DNA of 64,000 nt from Salaquimonas sp041736675. Its GTDB lineage: Bacteria; Pseudomonadota; Alphaproteobacteria; Rhizobiales; Rhizobiaceae. Made by a program: the position numbers and the translations under genes. The notes under the pieces were generated by a model. It did not search any database and was not told the origin of the DNA. It saw only the letters and a list, made by a program, of their open reading frames with translations. How positions within the stretch are numbered: position 1 is the first letter of the stretch; the number at the start of each line of letters is the position of its first letter. Positions 7,409 to 16,014 of the stretch are shown here, in pieces. The stretch spans positions 1-64,000 of the forward strand of contig JBGSTD010000058.1 in NCBI GenBank assembly GCA_041736675.1. Direction: 5' to 3'.

Positions 7409-8908
7409 ATGGATTTGCTGACCAAAGAAGAATATCACTCGATTGCCGCCGGCCTTGATCTGCCGACAGGTGCCTTTATCAATGGTTCCAGTCGTCCTTC
7501 CATTTCAGGCAGGACATTTGAAACATTCAATCCGGCAACCGGGAAAAAGCTGGCGGACATAGCCGCCTGTGACGCATCAGATGTCGATCTTGCCGTGGAG
7601 AAGGCGAGGGCAGCTTTCGATGACGGCCGATGGTCGAAGCTCCATCCGGGTGAACGCAAGCAGGTGCTTGTCAGATTGTGCAAGTTGATCACGCGAAACC
7701 GCCATGAACTGGCCGTGATGGAATCGCTCGACAGCGGCAAGACGATCTATGACTGCGCAACAGTGGATATCCCCGAAACGATCAATTGCCTCAAATGGCA
7801 CGCCGAGTTGATCGACAAGATCTATGATCAGGTCTCGCCTGCCTCGGACAACCACATTGCAATGATTGTGCGTGAACCGGTCGGCGTTGTCGGCATTGTG
7901 TTGCCATGGAACTTTCCACTTTTGATGCTTGCTTGGAAAATCGGTCCTGCTCTCGCCTCCGGGTGTTCACTGGTGGTAAAACCCGCAGCTGAAACTTCGC
8001 TGACCGCACTGCGAATCGCAGAACTCGCGATAGAAGCGGGCGTCCCCAAAGGCGTTTTCAATGTTGTGCCGGGTGGTGGGGCCGAAGTTGGAGAACCCAT
8101 CGGTTGTCACATGGATATTGACGCAGTTTCATTCACCGGTTCGACCGTGACAGGGCGAAAGTTCCTTTCCTATTCGGCCCAATCCAATGTCAAGGAAGTG
8201 GTGTTGGAAATGGGCGGAAAGAACCCTGCCATTGTGATGGATGATGCCGAAAATCTTGACCGCGTAGCCCAGCATATCGTGCAAGGTGCGTTCTGGAACA
8301 TGGGTGAAAATTGTTCGGCAATCTCAAGGCTGATTGTCCACAAGGCTGTCAGGGATGAACTTCTTGCCCGCATTGAAGCCCATGCAAGACACTGGAATGT
8401 CGGCGATCCGCTGGACCCCGATACGAGGCTGGGCGCGCTTGTCTCCAAAACCCATTTCGACAAGGTATGTGGATATCTGGAAAAGGCCGGGATTATCCGT
8501 TTTGGTGGCAAATCCAGTGGTGGCGCATTTGTTGAGGCGACGATAGTTGAAGTAAAAGACAACAAGGGCAAACTGGCCCGCGAGGAAATTTTTGGACCCG
8601 TCCTAACAGTCATTACGGTTGAAAGTTTCGATGAAGCAATCTCGATCGCCAACGATACAGACTACGGGCTTTGCGCATCCCTCTTCACAGGCAATGCTAA
8701 GCGGGCAATTCGCGGCGCACGTATGCTTCGGGCGGGAACCGTTACGGTGAACTCCTTTGGCGAGGGAGATATTTCAACGCCGTTCGGCGGGTTCAAACAA
8801 TCGGGTTTTGGCGGAAGGGATAACGGCATTCATGCCCATGATCAGTACACACAATTGAAAACGATCTGGCTAGATCTATCCGATGATGAAGACGAGGCTG
8901 TGGCTTGA
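7409..8908 (+). CDS. NAD(P)-dependent aldehyde dehydrogenase (PuuC-like)
   Basis: 499-residue aldehyde dehydrogenase oxidising an aldehyde to the acid. Catalytic residues are present: Asn in LPWNFPLLM, general base Glu267 in LEMGGKNP and nucleophile Cys302 in GENCSA. Overall it resembles gamma-glutamyl-gamma-aminobutyraldehyde dehydrogenases (PuuC/AldH). It sits 3 bp after the DapA-like gene and overlaps the start of the next oxidoreductase by 4 bases. The two oxidoreductases therefore probably act consecutively: the FAD enzyme makes an aldehyde from an amine and this enzyme oxidises it. It could also supply the PuuC step missing from the puuAB cluster at 39-41.6 kb. The exact substrate is not visible. 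Confidence 0.85.
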   Translation: MDLLTKEEYHSIAAGLDLPTGAFINGSSRPSISGRTFETFNPATGKKLADIAACDASDVDLAVEKARAAFDDGRWSKLHPGERKQVLVRLCKLITRNRHELAVMESLDSGKTIYDCATVDIPETINCLKWHAELIDKIYDQVSPASDNHIAMIVREPVGVVGIVLPWNFPLLMLAWKIGPALASGCSLVVKPAAETSLTALRIAELAIEAGVPKGVFNVVPGGGAEVGEPIGCHMDIDAVSFTGSTVTGRKFLSYSAQSNVKEVVLEMGGKNPAIVMDDAENLDRVAQHIVQGAFWNMGENCSAISRLIVHKAVRDELLARIEAHARHWNVGDPLDPDTRLGALVSKTHFDKVCGYLEKAGIIRFGGKSSGGAFVEATIVEVKDNKGKLAREEIFGPVLTVITVESFDEAISIANDTDYGLCASLFTGNAKRAIRGARMLRAGTVTVNSFGEGDISTPFGGFKQSGFGGRDNGIHAHDQYTQLKTIWLDLSDDEDEAVA

Positions 8909-10266
8909 GCGAAACAGCCAATTCGTCTTATCGAGCCAGACATCTGCCGGTCCAGCGCGGACTTGCCGCATGGAATGCAATTCTTGAGGCTGCGCCTTTA
9001 CCAGTAATCCTTGAAGGCAATGCTACAGCCGATATCGTAATTGTAGGGGGCGGTTTTGCCGGATTATCCGCCGCCCGGCGCCTGTTGCAACTTGATCCGT
9101 CGCTCAAGGTGACCCTGCTTGAGGCTGGCAGGATTGCCGAAGGGGCCTCCGGGCGCAATTCCGGTTTCATGATTGATCTGCCGCATGAACTGACGTCGCA
9201 CGATTATGCAGGCGCCGGGACGGACGCTGACCGCAAGCTGATCGCTTTGAACCGGCAAGCAATATCCTTTGCCCGCTCGGCGGTTGAGGAATTCACAATC
9301 AACCGCAATTACTTTGATGAATGCGGCAAGATCAACGGTGCGGCGGGCTATTCAGCCAATTCGGGTAATCAAAGCTATGCCAGACACCTTGATGCGATCG
9401 GCGAGAAACATGAAATGCTGGACGCCGCACAAATGCGGGAGATTACAGGCAGTTCCCACTACTTTTCCGGCTTGTACACCCCAGGGACAGTAATGCTGCA
9501 ACCAGCGGGTTATGTGCGGGGCATGGCGCAAGGCTTGCGATTGCAGGGTGTATCAATCTTTGAAGAATCTCCCGTCTCCGGATTTGAGCGCTCGGGTTCT
9601 GGCTGGATGGTTAAAACCCCCAGCGGGACGATCAAGGCATCACGCATCATTCTCGCCAACAATGGCCACCTTGAAAGTTTCGGTATTGAACGTGGCCGAT
9701 TGCTGCAGATTTTTCTTTATGCCTCCATGACACAGGAGTTGGGAACTGATGCGATGGCAAGGTTGGGAGGGCATTCTCGCTGGGGCATCACACCATCTGA
9801 TCCCATGGGCACCACCATGCGCCGTATTGATTCGGGGCAGGGAGGCAACCGGATCATCACACGCACCTGCGCCACAATGAGAAGGGGAATGGCTGCTACC
9901 AACGATGATGTCGCCCGTGCCGCCAGCGTGCATCGCCGCAAATTTGACCAGCGTTTTCCAATGTTGAAAGGCGTACGCCAGCAATACAGTTGGGCGGGAC
10001 ACCTTTGTCTCAGCCTCAATTCGGTCGCCGTGATGCGCGAGATCAACAAGGGTGTTTATTCAGCCTGTGTCCAGAACGGTCTCGGTACGGCACGCGGAAC
10101 GCTCACCGGCATTGGCGCTGCCGAACTTGCATTGGGAATTGAAAGCGATATCACCCGCCACTTTACCGCAGAGCCTCGCCCTGAGAAACTTCCGCCGCAA
10201 CCTTTTGCGCAATGGGGTGCGAATGTCTGGATGCGTTACAAGGAGTGGAAGGCAGCGGGAGAATAA
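8905..10266 (+). CDS. FAD-dependent amine/amino-acid oxidoreductase (DAO family)
   Basis: 453-residue flavoprotein. The Rossmann motif IVIVGGGFAGLSAARRLL starts near residue 46 and is followed by EAGRIAEGASGRNSGFMIDLPHE, where the SGRNSG element is typical of PuuB/sarcosine-oxidase-like DAO proteins. The start is TTG at 8905, inside the stop region of the preceding aldehyde dehydrogenase (cttgagc), so translation is coupled. The 45-residue N-terminal leader before the FAD fold is charged and not a signal peptide, giving a cytosolic enzyme. It should oxidise a C-N bond to give an imine or aldehyde for the upstream dehydrogenase. Substrate unknown. Confidence 0.82.
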   Translation: MSETANSSYRARHLPVQRGLAAWNAILEAAPLPVILEGNATADIVIVGGGFAGLSAARRLLQLDPSLKVTLLEAGRIAEGASGRNSGFMIDLPHELTSHDYAGAGTDADRKLIALNRQAISFARSAVEEFTINRNYFDECGKINGAAGYSANSGNQSYARHLDAIGEKHEMLDAAQMREITGSSHYFSGLYTPGTVMLQPAGYVRGMAQGLRLQGVSIFEESPVSGFERSGSGWMVKTPSGTIKASRIILANNGHLESFGIERGRLLQIFLYASMTQELGTDAMARLGGHSRWGITPSDPMGTTMRRIDSGQGGNRIITRTCATMRRGMAATNDDVARAASVHRRKFDQRFPMLKGVRQQYSWAGHLCLSLNSVAVMREINKGVYSACVQNGLGTARGTLTGIGAAELALGIESDITRHFTAEPRPEKLPPQPFAQWGANVWMRYKEWKAAGE

Positions 10267-10269
10267 AAG

Positions 10270-11496
10270 TCAGACTGCCGGCTTGCTCTCGACTGTTCCT
10301 GTCGAACCCTCATCGATGCGGGGCAGAAACCAGGCCAGCAAACCGGCAAGCGGCAAAAAGGCGCAAATTTGATAGACTGCCTCTATACCGAGCCGGTCAG
10401 CCAAAACCCCGAGCAGCGCTGCAGCTATGCCGCCAAGGCCAAAATTCAACCCGTAAAACAAACCGCCGATCAACCCGATGCGGTTGGGTAAAAGGTCCAT
10501 CGCATAAATCAGGATAGAGGCAAACGCGCTTGCCATGATCAGGTTGATCGCAACGGTTAGAACCCCTGTCCAGAACAGATCTGCGTAGGGAAGGATCAGC
10601 GTCAGCGGCAAGGGGCCGAGTACGGAAATCCATATGATGCGGTAACGTCCGACCCGGTCGCCGGCAATACCCCCTATCACCACACCAACCGCCGCTGCCA
10701 AAATGAAGATGAAAAGCATCATCTGCGCCGACTGGATGGAGAGGCCAAACTTTTCAATCAGGTAAAAAGTGTAAAAAGAGCGGAAACTCTCACCGTATGC
10801 ATTCTTGACAAACATCAGGAGGGTAAGAACCACAAGCCCGACACCGATGGTCAAAGGTGCGTGTTGAACAGCCGCTACCTTGTTTTTGCCATTCGCCTCG
10901 CGCAACGCCATGTAGTGCGCGCTGATCTGGCGCTGCTTGCTGCCTATCCATGTCAAAAGCATCATTGCCAACAACGCCGCGATGGCAAACCAGGCAAGGC
11001 TTGGTTGGCCAAAGGGTACGATAATGAAGGCGGCAAAAACCGGCCCGAGTGCGCCACCCGCCTGTCCGCCAACCTGAAAGATGCCTTGTGCCAAGCCTTG
11101 ACGATTGCCGGCAGCATAGCGTGCGGCACGGGTCGCCTCGGGATGAAAAATCGAGGAACCAATGCCAATCAGAGTAACCGAAAGCAGTATGACTGAATAA
11201 CTGTGCGCAAAGGCGAGGCTGACCAGCCCTGAAAGGGTGAACATCATACCGACAACAGGTGAATAGGGCATCGGGTGTTTGTCAGCAACTATTCCAACGA
11301 CAGGTTGCAGCATGGCTCCGGCGATCTGGAAAGTCATGGTGATCATGCCGATCTGCACGAAGTCGAGCGCATACTCCTGCTTGAGGATTGGGTAGACCGC
11401 AGGGATCAGGGATTGCATCATGTCGTTCAAGAGATGACTGAAACCCAAAACCACCAACACGGTCAGATAGGTTCCGTTGTGTCTTGAACTAGTCAT
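10270..11496 (-). CDS. MFS transporter, Fsr (fosmidomycin-resistance) type
   Basis: 408-residue, 12-segment major facilitator. The N-terminal block FSHLLNDMMQSLIPAVYPILK and the segment GIGSSIFHPEATRAARYAAGNRQGLAQGIFQVGGQAGGALGP are hallmarks of the Fsr-like subfamily. Those are usually drug or metabolite exporters; natural substrates are mostly unknown. It converges on the FAD oxidoreductase gene with only 3 bp between the stop codons. It could export an intermediate of the neighbouring pathway, but this is inference and it has its own promoter region upstream (11497-11667). Confidence 0.85.
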   Translation of the reverse strand: MTSSRHNGTYLTVLVVLGFSHLLNDMMQSLIPAVYPILKQEYALDFVQIGMITMTFQIAGAMLQPVVGIVADKHPMPYSPVVGMMFTLSGLVSLAFAHSYSVILLSVTLIGIGSSIFHPEATRAARYAAGNRQGLAQGIFQVGGQAGGALGPVFAAFIIVPFGQPSLAWFAIAALLAMMLLTWIGSKQRQISAHYMALREANGKNKVAAVQHAPLTIGVGLVVLTLLMFVKNAYGESFRSFYTFYLIEKFGLSIQSAQMMLFIFILAAAVGVVIGGIAGDRVGRYRIIWISVLGPLPLTLILPYADLFWTGVLTVAINLIMASAFASILIYAMDLLPNRIGLIGGLFYGLNFGLGGIAAALLGVLADRLGIEAVYQICAFLPLAGLLAWFLPRIDEGSTGTVESKPAV

Positions 11497-11667
11497 TTTG
11501 GCCGGATTCCGATTTGGGGAGCAGTGTTATTTTTGCAGACCGCACCTTATCATGAATGCCTTCCTGATTGTCACCTGAAAACTTGAACTGCATTTTTGAT
11601 CCATTTGCCACGATTATTATACTACATGGGTTCGCTGCCTGCAGATGGAAACGCCGGAGCAAGCATT

Positions 11668-12354
11668 TCAGGTCAGCCAGGTTCTATAGTCCGACACGAG
11701 CAAATGGGCCGGTTCGACATCTTCCTCGATAGTGGCAAAGCGACCGATCTTTTCGCGGAATATATTGTCGGTTTCATCATCGTTGACAGTTGATACTTCG
11801 CCGATCAAGACATCACCACCCTCACCCCAGAATGCATGCCAGTCACCGGGCATCAATGTCAGGCTCTCACCTGGATTGAATTTCAACTTCTCACCCGGTT
11901 TAAAAGGGCGAGCTATCCCGTCACACATGACTGTTCCGCCGGTAGTCTCTGAAAAATTGCCCTCTTCATCCGAACCGAACAATTCGACAACCATCGTTGC
12001 TCCACCCCGGTTGATAATGTCCTCTGCCTTGATTACATGGGTATGCATCGGTGATAATTGATTTTTGCGGGAAATCAGCAGCTTTTCTGCATAGCACATA
12101 CCACCGCCTCGGCGCAGATCCGCCAAAAGGCCATTGCGCAGGGTAAACAGAAACAAGCCCAGTTCGTCAAAATTTCCCGCGCCGTAGTCAGTAATATCCC
12201 ACCCGCAACGCGCATTGATAATGGCGGATATGTCATGCTTGCGTTCAACCATTTCGGCAGCAGACCAATAGGCAAAAGGTGGCAATACGAAACCGAAGGA
12301 TCGTATAAAGTCATTGGCATCAGACATGATCGAATTGATCTCGGAGCGTTTCAT
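11668..12354 (-). CDS. D-lyxose ketol-isomerase family cupin protein
   Basis: 228-residue cupin-type sugar isomerase. The motif SPMHTHVIKAEDIINRGG provides the metal ligands His104, His106 and Glu111, and GDWHAFWG supplies His173, as in D-lyxose/D-mannose isomerases (YdaE-like). Start chosen at the ATG at 12354; the frame stays open to 12480 but the extra 42 residues are not family-like. It is divergent from the reductive dehalogenase gene, with about 225 bp between the preferred starts. A role in sugar isomerisation is family knowledge; its link to either neighbour is not evident. Confidence 0.8.
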   Translation of the reverse strand: MKRSEINSIMSDANDFIRSFGFVLPPFAYWSAAEMVERKHDISAIINARCGWDITDYGAGNFDELGLFLFTLRNGLLADLRRGGGMCYAEKLLISRKNQLSPMHTHVIKAEDIINRGGATMVVELFGSDEEGNFSETTGGTVMCDGIARPFKPGEKLKFNPGESLTLMPGDWHAFWGEGGDVLIGEVSTVNDDETDNIFREKIGRFATIEEDVEPAHLLVSDYRTWLT

Positions 12355-12579
12355 GCTGGTCTGTCCTGAATTGATTATGATTTGAAGCCTGAATTGAAGC
12401 GTTCTCACCGATTCATCTGCAGACATTCGATCGCAAGTAATACCGCTGGCATTTGCAAGATCAAGTGCATCGCTTTCCATTTTTCGGCAATTGCCTATTT
12501 ACCCATGCTGGTTCATGCTTTCTGGTATTGGTAAATCTGCAATGTCCTCCAACGGGCGATCCAAATTTCTGGGCAATAA

Positions 12580-15500
12580 ATGAATCAACGTTTTTTCTCG
12601 AATAAATCGCGTCCTGTTCACATGGGCCCATATCCTGTCGAGTTGCTAGTCCGCAGACATGAAATGCCTGAACTCGATCATGTGCCGCCTTTTAAAGAGC
12701 TTTCATTTGATCGTTCCGCTGATCCCCGATCGATTGTCAATGCAATGCGCGAGCATCTGGCAATGCTTGATGCAATCCGCGACGGACAGATCAACAAGGC
12801 TCTAGCAGGTGCGCCCACCGATCCGTTGGAGCGTGCCAATCACCTTAAGTCATTCGGCTATTTTGCCGATGCTGCCGGCGTCGGTGTCAGCCTCTTGCCG
12901 ACAAGTGCGGTACTTGCCCAACCAGTTCAAAACCCTGATGTTGCCCGTTTGGCGAACGATCTCAAAACGCGCCAGACCAAGACACTCGCCTCAGGCATCG
13001 ACATGATCATGGCTGATCTCAAAGAGGCGATGGAAGCAGAGCCATCATCCGTTGAAGCACACACGCATGCTCTCGTGTTTCTCTATGAAAACCCCCGCGA
13101 CCCAATGCCGGATGAACCGGGCACCGAATGGATTGCAGATGCACAAGCCCATCGCGCCGGACTTTTGGCTGCAGAAACCGCAGTAGTTCTTGCCAATTAT
13201 CTGCGCTTGCTTGGTTATCAAGCCAAAGGCCATACGGTTGCAAGTTCGGATGTTGATCTCAACCGGCTCGCTGTTTTGGCTGGCCTTGCCAGTGTCGAAG
13301 ATGGTCTATTGGTTCATCCTTATATTGGAACACGTTTCGGGCTTGCGGCGGTAACGACCAATTTTGAGATCGCGCCGGATCTAGCCCTTGCTTCGCTGAA
13401 AGAACAGCCAAAGCGAGCCTTTGGACTGAAATGGAAACTGGGTACAAGGTCAGCAAAAAATGCGTTTAATGCGGTGCCCTATGCGAGCCGAAGGTTTGTA
13501 GACGGGGCCCATCCGTTTGAAAAACTGAAACGGGTGGAGACGCCAACTACCTATATTGATGAACCGCGCGTCGCCCGCGTACCCAAACGGGCCGACATGT
13601 TTGCCCGAGCCCAGTTTGGCGACATGGGAAAAAAATTGCAGGAGGGCGCGAAAGGCGGACACTATGTGCGCAAGGCCGCTCCATCCATGGCCCAAAGGCG
13701 TCTGCTCGGTGCGTTGGTGTTGCTTCAGGATGGCGGAACAGCAAGCGAAAAGATTTTGCTCACACCGCAGCAGGCGGCTGAATTGGTCAAGGCCACAAGC
13801 TACTATCTCGGCATTGACGCTGTCGGTATTTCGCGGTGCCCTGCATGGGCTTGGTACAGCCATGATGCGCGCGGTGAAATGATCGACCCGCCCCACAATC
13901 AGGCGATTTCCATGATTGTGGATCAAGGTTACGAAACGATGGAAGGCGCCAGCGGAGACGATTGGATCAGCGTTGCCCAATCCATGCGCGCCTATCTTCG
14001 TTTCTCCCTGTTGGGCGGTGTGATCGCAAGGCAGATCAGAAATCTCGGTTACAAGGCCAAAGCCCACACAGTGATGGACGGCGAAGTGCTGCAGCCGCCT
14101 TTGCTGCTCTTGTCCGGCCTAGGCGAAGTAAGCCGCATTGGGGAAGTAATCCTCAACCCGTTTCTTGGCCCCCGGCTCAAATCGGGTGTGGTGACAACCG
14201 ACCTGCCAATGGTTCATGACAAGCCGATCAATTTCGGTCTGCAGACTTTCTGCGAATCCTGCAACAAATGCGCCCGTGAATGTCCTTCAGGTGCCATTAC
14301 CGCCGGACCCAAGCTGATATTCAACGGATATGAGATTTGGAAATCAGACAGCCAGAAATGCGCAACTTACCGCATCACCACCCCCGGCGGTGCAATGTGT
14401 GGGCGCTGTATGAAAACCTGCCCATGGAACCTTGAGGGCGTCTTCAAGGAAAAGCCTTTTCGCTGGGCTGCGATGAACGTTCCCAAACTTGCGCCTGCTC
14501 TTGCAAGGCTCGACGATGTTGTCAGCAACGGCACGCTCAATCCTGCCAAGAAATGGTGGTGGGACCTCGAGATCGAAGAGGATGGTGGCTATCGCCCCAC
14601 CAAAAATCCGGTCAATGCGCGGGCGCTGCAAAAAAATCTCGATCTCAAGTATGAAAACCAGACTTTGGCGGTCTACCCCGCACCACTTGCGCCACATCCC
14701 TATCCCTATCCGTTCCCGATGGACCGTGAAGCGGGCATAAAGGCATACAAGGCATTGGTGACGGCAAAGGAGTACCGCCAGAGAATTGCACGCAATGATC
14801 TGGAGATGGTGCACAGGACCGCCGACAAAAGTGAAAGCCCGGTGATCGAGGTTGTGGTCTCCAAGGCCAAAGCCAGCGCAGATGGCATAACTGTGTATGA
14901 ATTTGAACCAGTTATGGGCGGACAGCTTCCCGCCTGGCAGGCCGGTGCCCATCTTGATATTGTCATTGCGCCTGAATTCCTGCGCCAGTATTCAATGTCC
15001 GGTGATCCTGCCGACCGGACACGCTACCAGATTGCTGTCCTGCGCGAAGAAAACGGCCGTGGCGGTTCAAAATTGATGCACCGCATTTTTAACGTTGGAC
15101 GCAGAGTTTTCATCTCAAGGCCGATCAACCACTTTCCACTCGCCCAGCAGGCTGTGAAAACGTACCTGATGGGCGGTGGCATTGGCATTACGCCTATGAT
15201 TGCCATGGCGCACGAACTTTATGCGCAAGGCCGGGATTTTGCGATGCATTACTCAGCCCGCTCGCGGGCAACCATGGCTATGCTCGATGAAATCTCCGGG
15301 TTTGCCTGGGCACAAAAAGTCCATCTGCACATTTCCGACGAAGGAACGAGGGCTGATCTTGACCAAATACTGGCAGGATACAAACCCGGATGGCATGTTT
15401 ATACCTGCGGCGCAGACCGCTATATGGGTGAGGTGCTTGCGGCGGCTGAACGGTCAGGTTTTCCCGAAGAGGCGCGTCACCTCGAATATTTCTCGGTCCC

Positions 15501-15789
15501 CGCGCAGCCCGATTACGTCAACACGGAATTTGAGTTGATACTTGAAAAGTCGGAAAAGCGGTTTTTGATACCAACCGATAAATCCATCACTGACGTTCTT
15601 GCGGAAAACGGTATTCATGTGGATGTGAAATGCAGCGATGGCATATGCGGCGTTTGCAAGTGCGGCCTTGTTTCTGGTGAGGTTGAGCATCGTGACTTTG
15701 TACTTTCAAAATCCCAACGTGAAAGCACAATGATCCTTTGCCAGTCGAGGGCAGCGAAAGAGGGTGGAGTGATAGGGATCGATCTCTGA
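12580..15789 (+). CDS. Fused self-sufficient reductive dehalogenase (RdhA plus NAD(P)H reductase)
   Basis: 1069-residue multidomain protein. An N-terminal RdhA-like half (to about 345) contains a degenerate copy of the B12-binding fold (LGYQAKGHTV), and a second, intact copy spans about 375-550 (Tyr426 in AWAWYSHD, LGYKAKAHTV, GPRLKSGVVTTDLPM). Two 4Fe-4S motifs follow: Cys558/561/564/568 (Cx2Cx2Cx3CP) and Cys594/607/610/614 (Cx12Cx2Cx3CP). The C-terminal 300 residues form a phthalate-dioxygenase-reductase-like module: flavin motif RQYS, nucleotide motif GGGIGITP, and a plant-type 2Fe-2S domain (Cys1018/1023/1026/1054). There is no Tat signal, so it is cytosolic and catabolic, not respiratory. 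Electrons would flow NAD(P)H-flavin-2Fe-2S-4Fe-4S-cobalamin to remove a halide, probably from an aromatic ring. Tyr426 has the same number as the catalytic Tyr I recall for Nitratireductor NpRdhA; alignment is needed. Confidence 0.88.
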   Translation: MNQRFFSNKSRPVHMGPYPVELLVRRHEMPELDHVPPFKELSFDRSADPRSIVNAMREHLAMLDAIRDGQINKALAGAPTDPLERANHLKSFGYFADAAGVGVSLLPTSAVLAQPVQNPDVARLANDLKTRQTKTLASGIDMIMADLKEAMEAEPSSVEAHTHALVFLYENPRDPMPDEPGTEWIADAQAHRAGLLAAETAVVLANYLRLLGYQAKGHTVASSDVDLNRLAVLAGLASVEDGLLVHPYIGTRFGLAAVTTNFEIAPDLALASLKEQPKRAFGLKWKLGTRSAKNAFNAVPYASRRFVDGAHPFEKLKRVETPTTYIDEPRVARVPKRADMFARAQFGDMGKKLQEGAKGGHYVRKAAPSMAQRRLLGALVLLQDGGTASEKILLTPQQAAELVKATSYYLGIDAVGISRCPAWAWYSHDARGEMIDPPHNQAISMIVDQGYETMEGASGDDWISVAQSMRAYLRFSLLGGVIARQIRNLGYKAKAHTVMDGEVLQPPLLLLSGLGEVSRIGEVILNPFLGPRLKSGVVTTDLPMVHDKPINFGLQTFCESCNKCARECPSGAITAGPKLIFNGYEIWKSDSQKCATYRITTPGGAMCGRCMKTCPWNLEGVFKEKPFRWAAMNVPKLAPALARLDDVVSNGTLNPAKKWWWDLEIEEDGGYRPTKNPVNARALQKNLDLKYENQTLAVYPAPLAPHPYPYPFPMDREAGIKAYKALVTAKEYRQRIARNDLEMVHRTADKSESPVIEVVVSKAKASADGITVYEFEPVMGGQLPAWQAGAHLDIVIAPEFLRQYSMSGDPADRTRYQIAVLREENGRGGSKLMHRIFNVGRRVFISRPINHFPLAQQAVKTYLMGGGIGITPMIAMAHELYAQGRDFAMHYSARSRATMAMLDEISGFAWAQKVHLHISDEGTRADLDQILAGYKPGWHVYTCGADRYMGEVLAAAERSGFPEEARHLEYFSVPAQPDYVNTEFELILEKSEKRFLIPTDKSITDVLAENGIHVDVKCSDGICGVCKCGLVSGEVEHRDFVLSKSQRESTMILCQSRAAKEGGVIGIDL

Positions 15790-15884
15790 ACCAGGGGTTG
15801 GGATGCAACCATCGTCCTGATCCAGATAATGCCGCATTTGCAATTCATAGGTTGATAATCGATTGTTGCAGGCAATTTCTCTGA

Positions 15885-15900
15885 CCTGTCATGAGACAGG
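15885..15900. promoter_or_regulatory. Short inverted repeat upstream of the efflux operon
   Basis: cctgtc (15885-15890) and gacagg (15895-15900) are exact reverse complements around atga. It lies in the 225-bp space between the dehalogenase gene and the efflux adaptor start, about 115 bp before the latter. It could be an operator for the efflux genes. There is no T-run, so it is a poor terminator. No regulator gene is adjacent, and the call is weak. Confidence 0.25.
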
Positions 15901-16014
15901 ACGGAACCAAATCAGCCTGCCAATCTTTGTATTGAGTTTCCCGTCAATTTGGGTGCAATCTCGAACGAACCAATGGGGCGTTGCCCTGATTTTTATTCAT
16001 TAAAATTGGGAAAA

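Noticed and set aside
6470..10266. Hydroxyproline degradation as the function of the DapA/ALDH/FAD operon
   Set aside because: DapA-like, ALDH and DAO-type enzymes do occur in that pathway, but the ALDH is PuuC-like rather than of the 2-oxoglutarate-semialdehyde type as I see it, and no proline racemase/epimerase gene is present.
13450..14067. 205-residue minus-strand frame inside the dehalogenase gene
   Set aside because: No motif or start signal; the plus strand encodes conserved RdhA sequence here.
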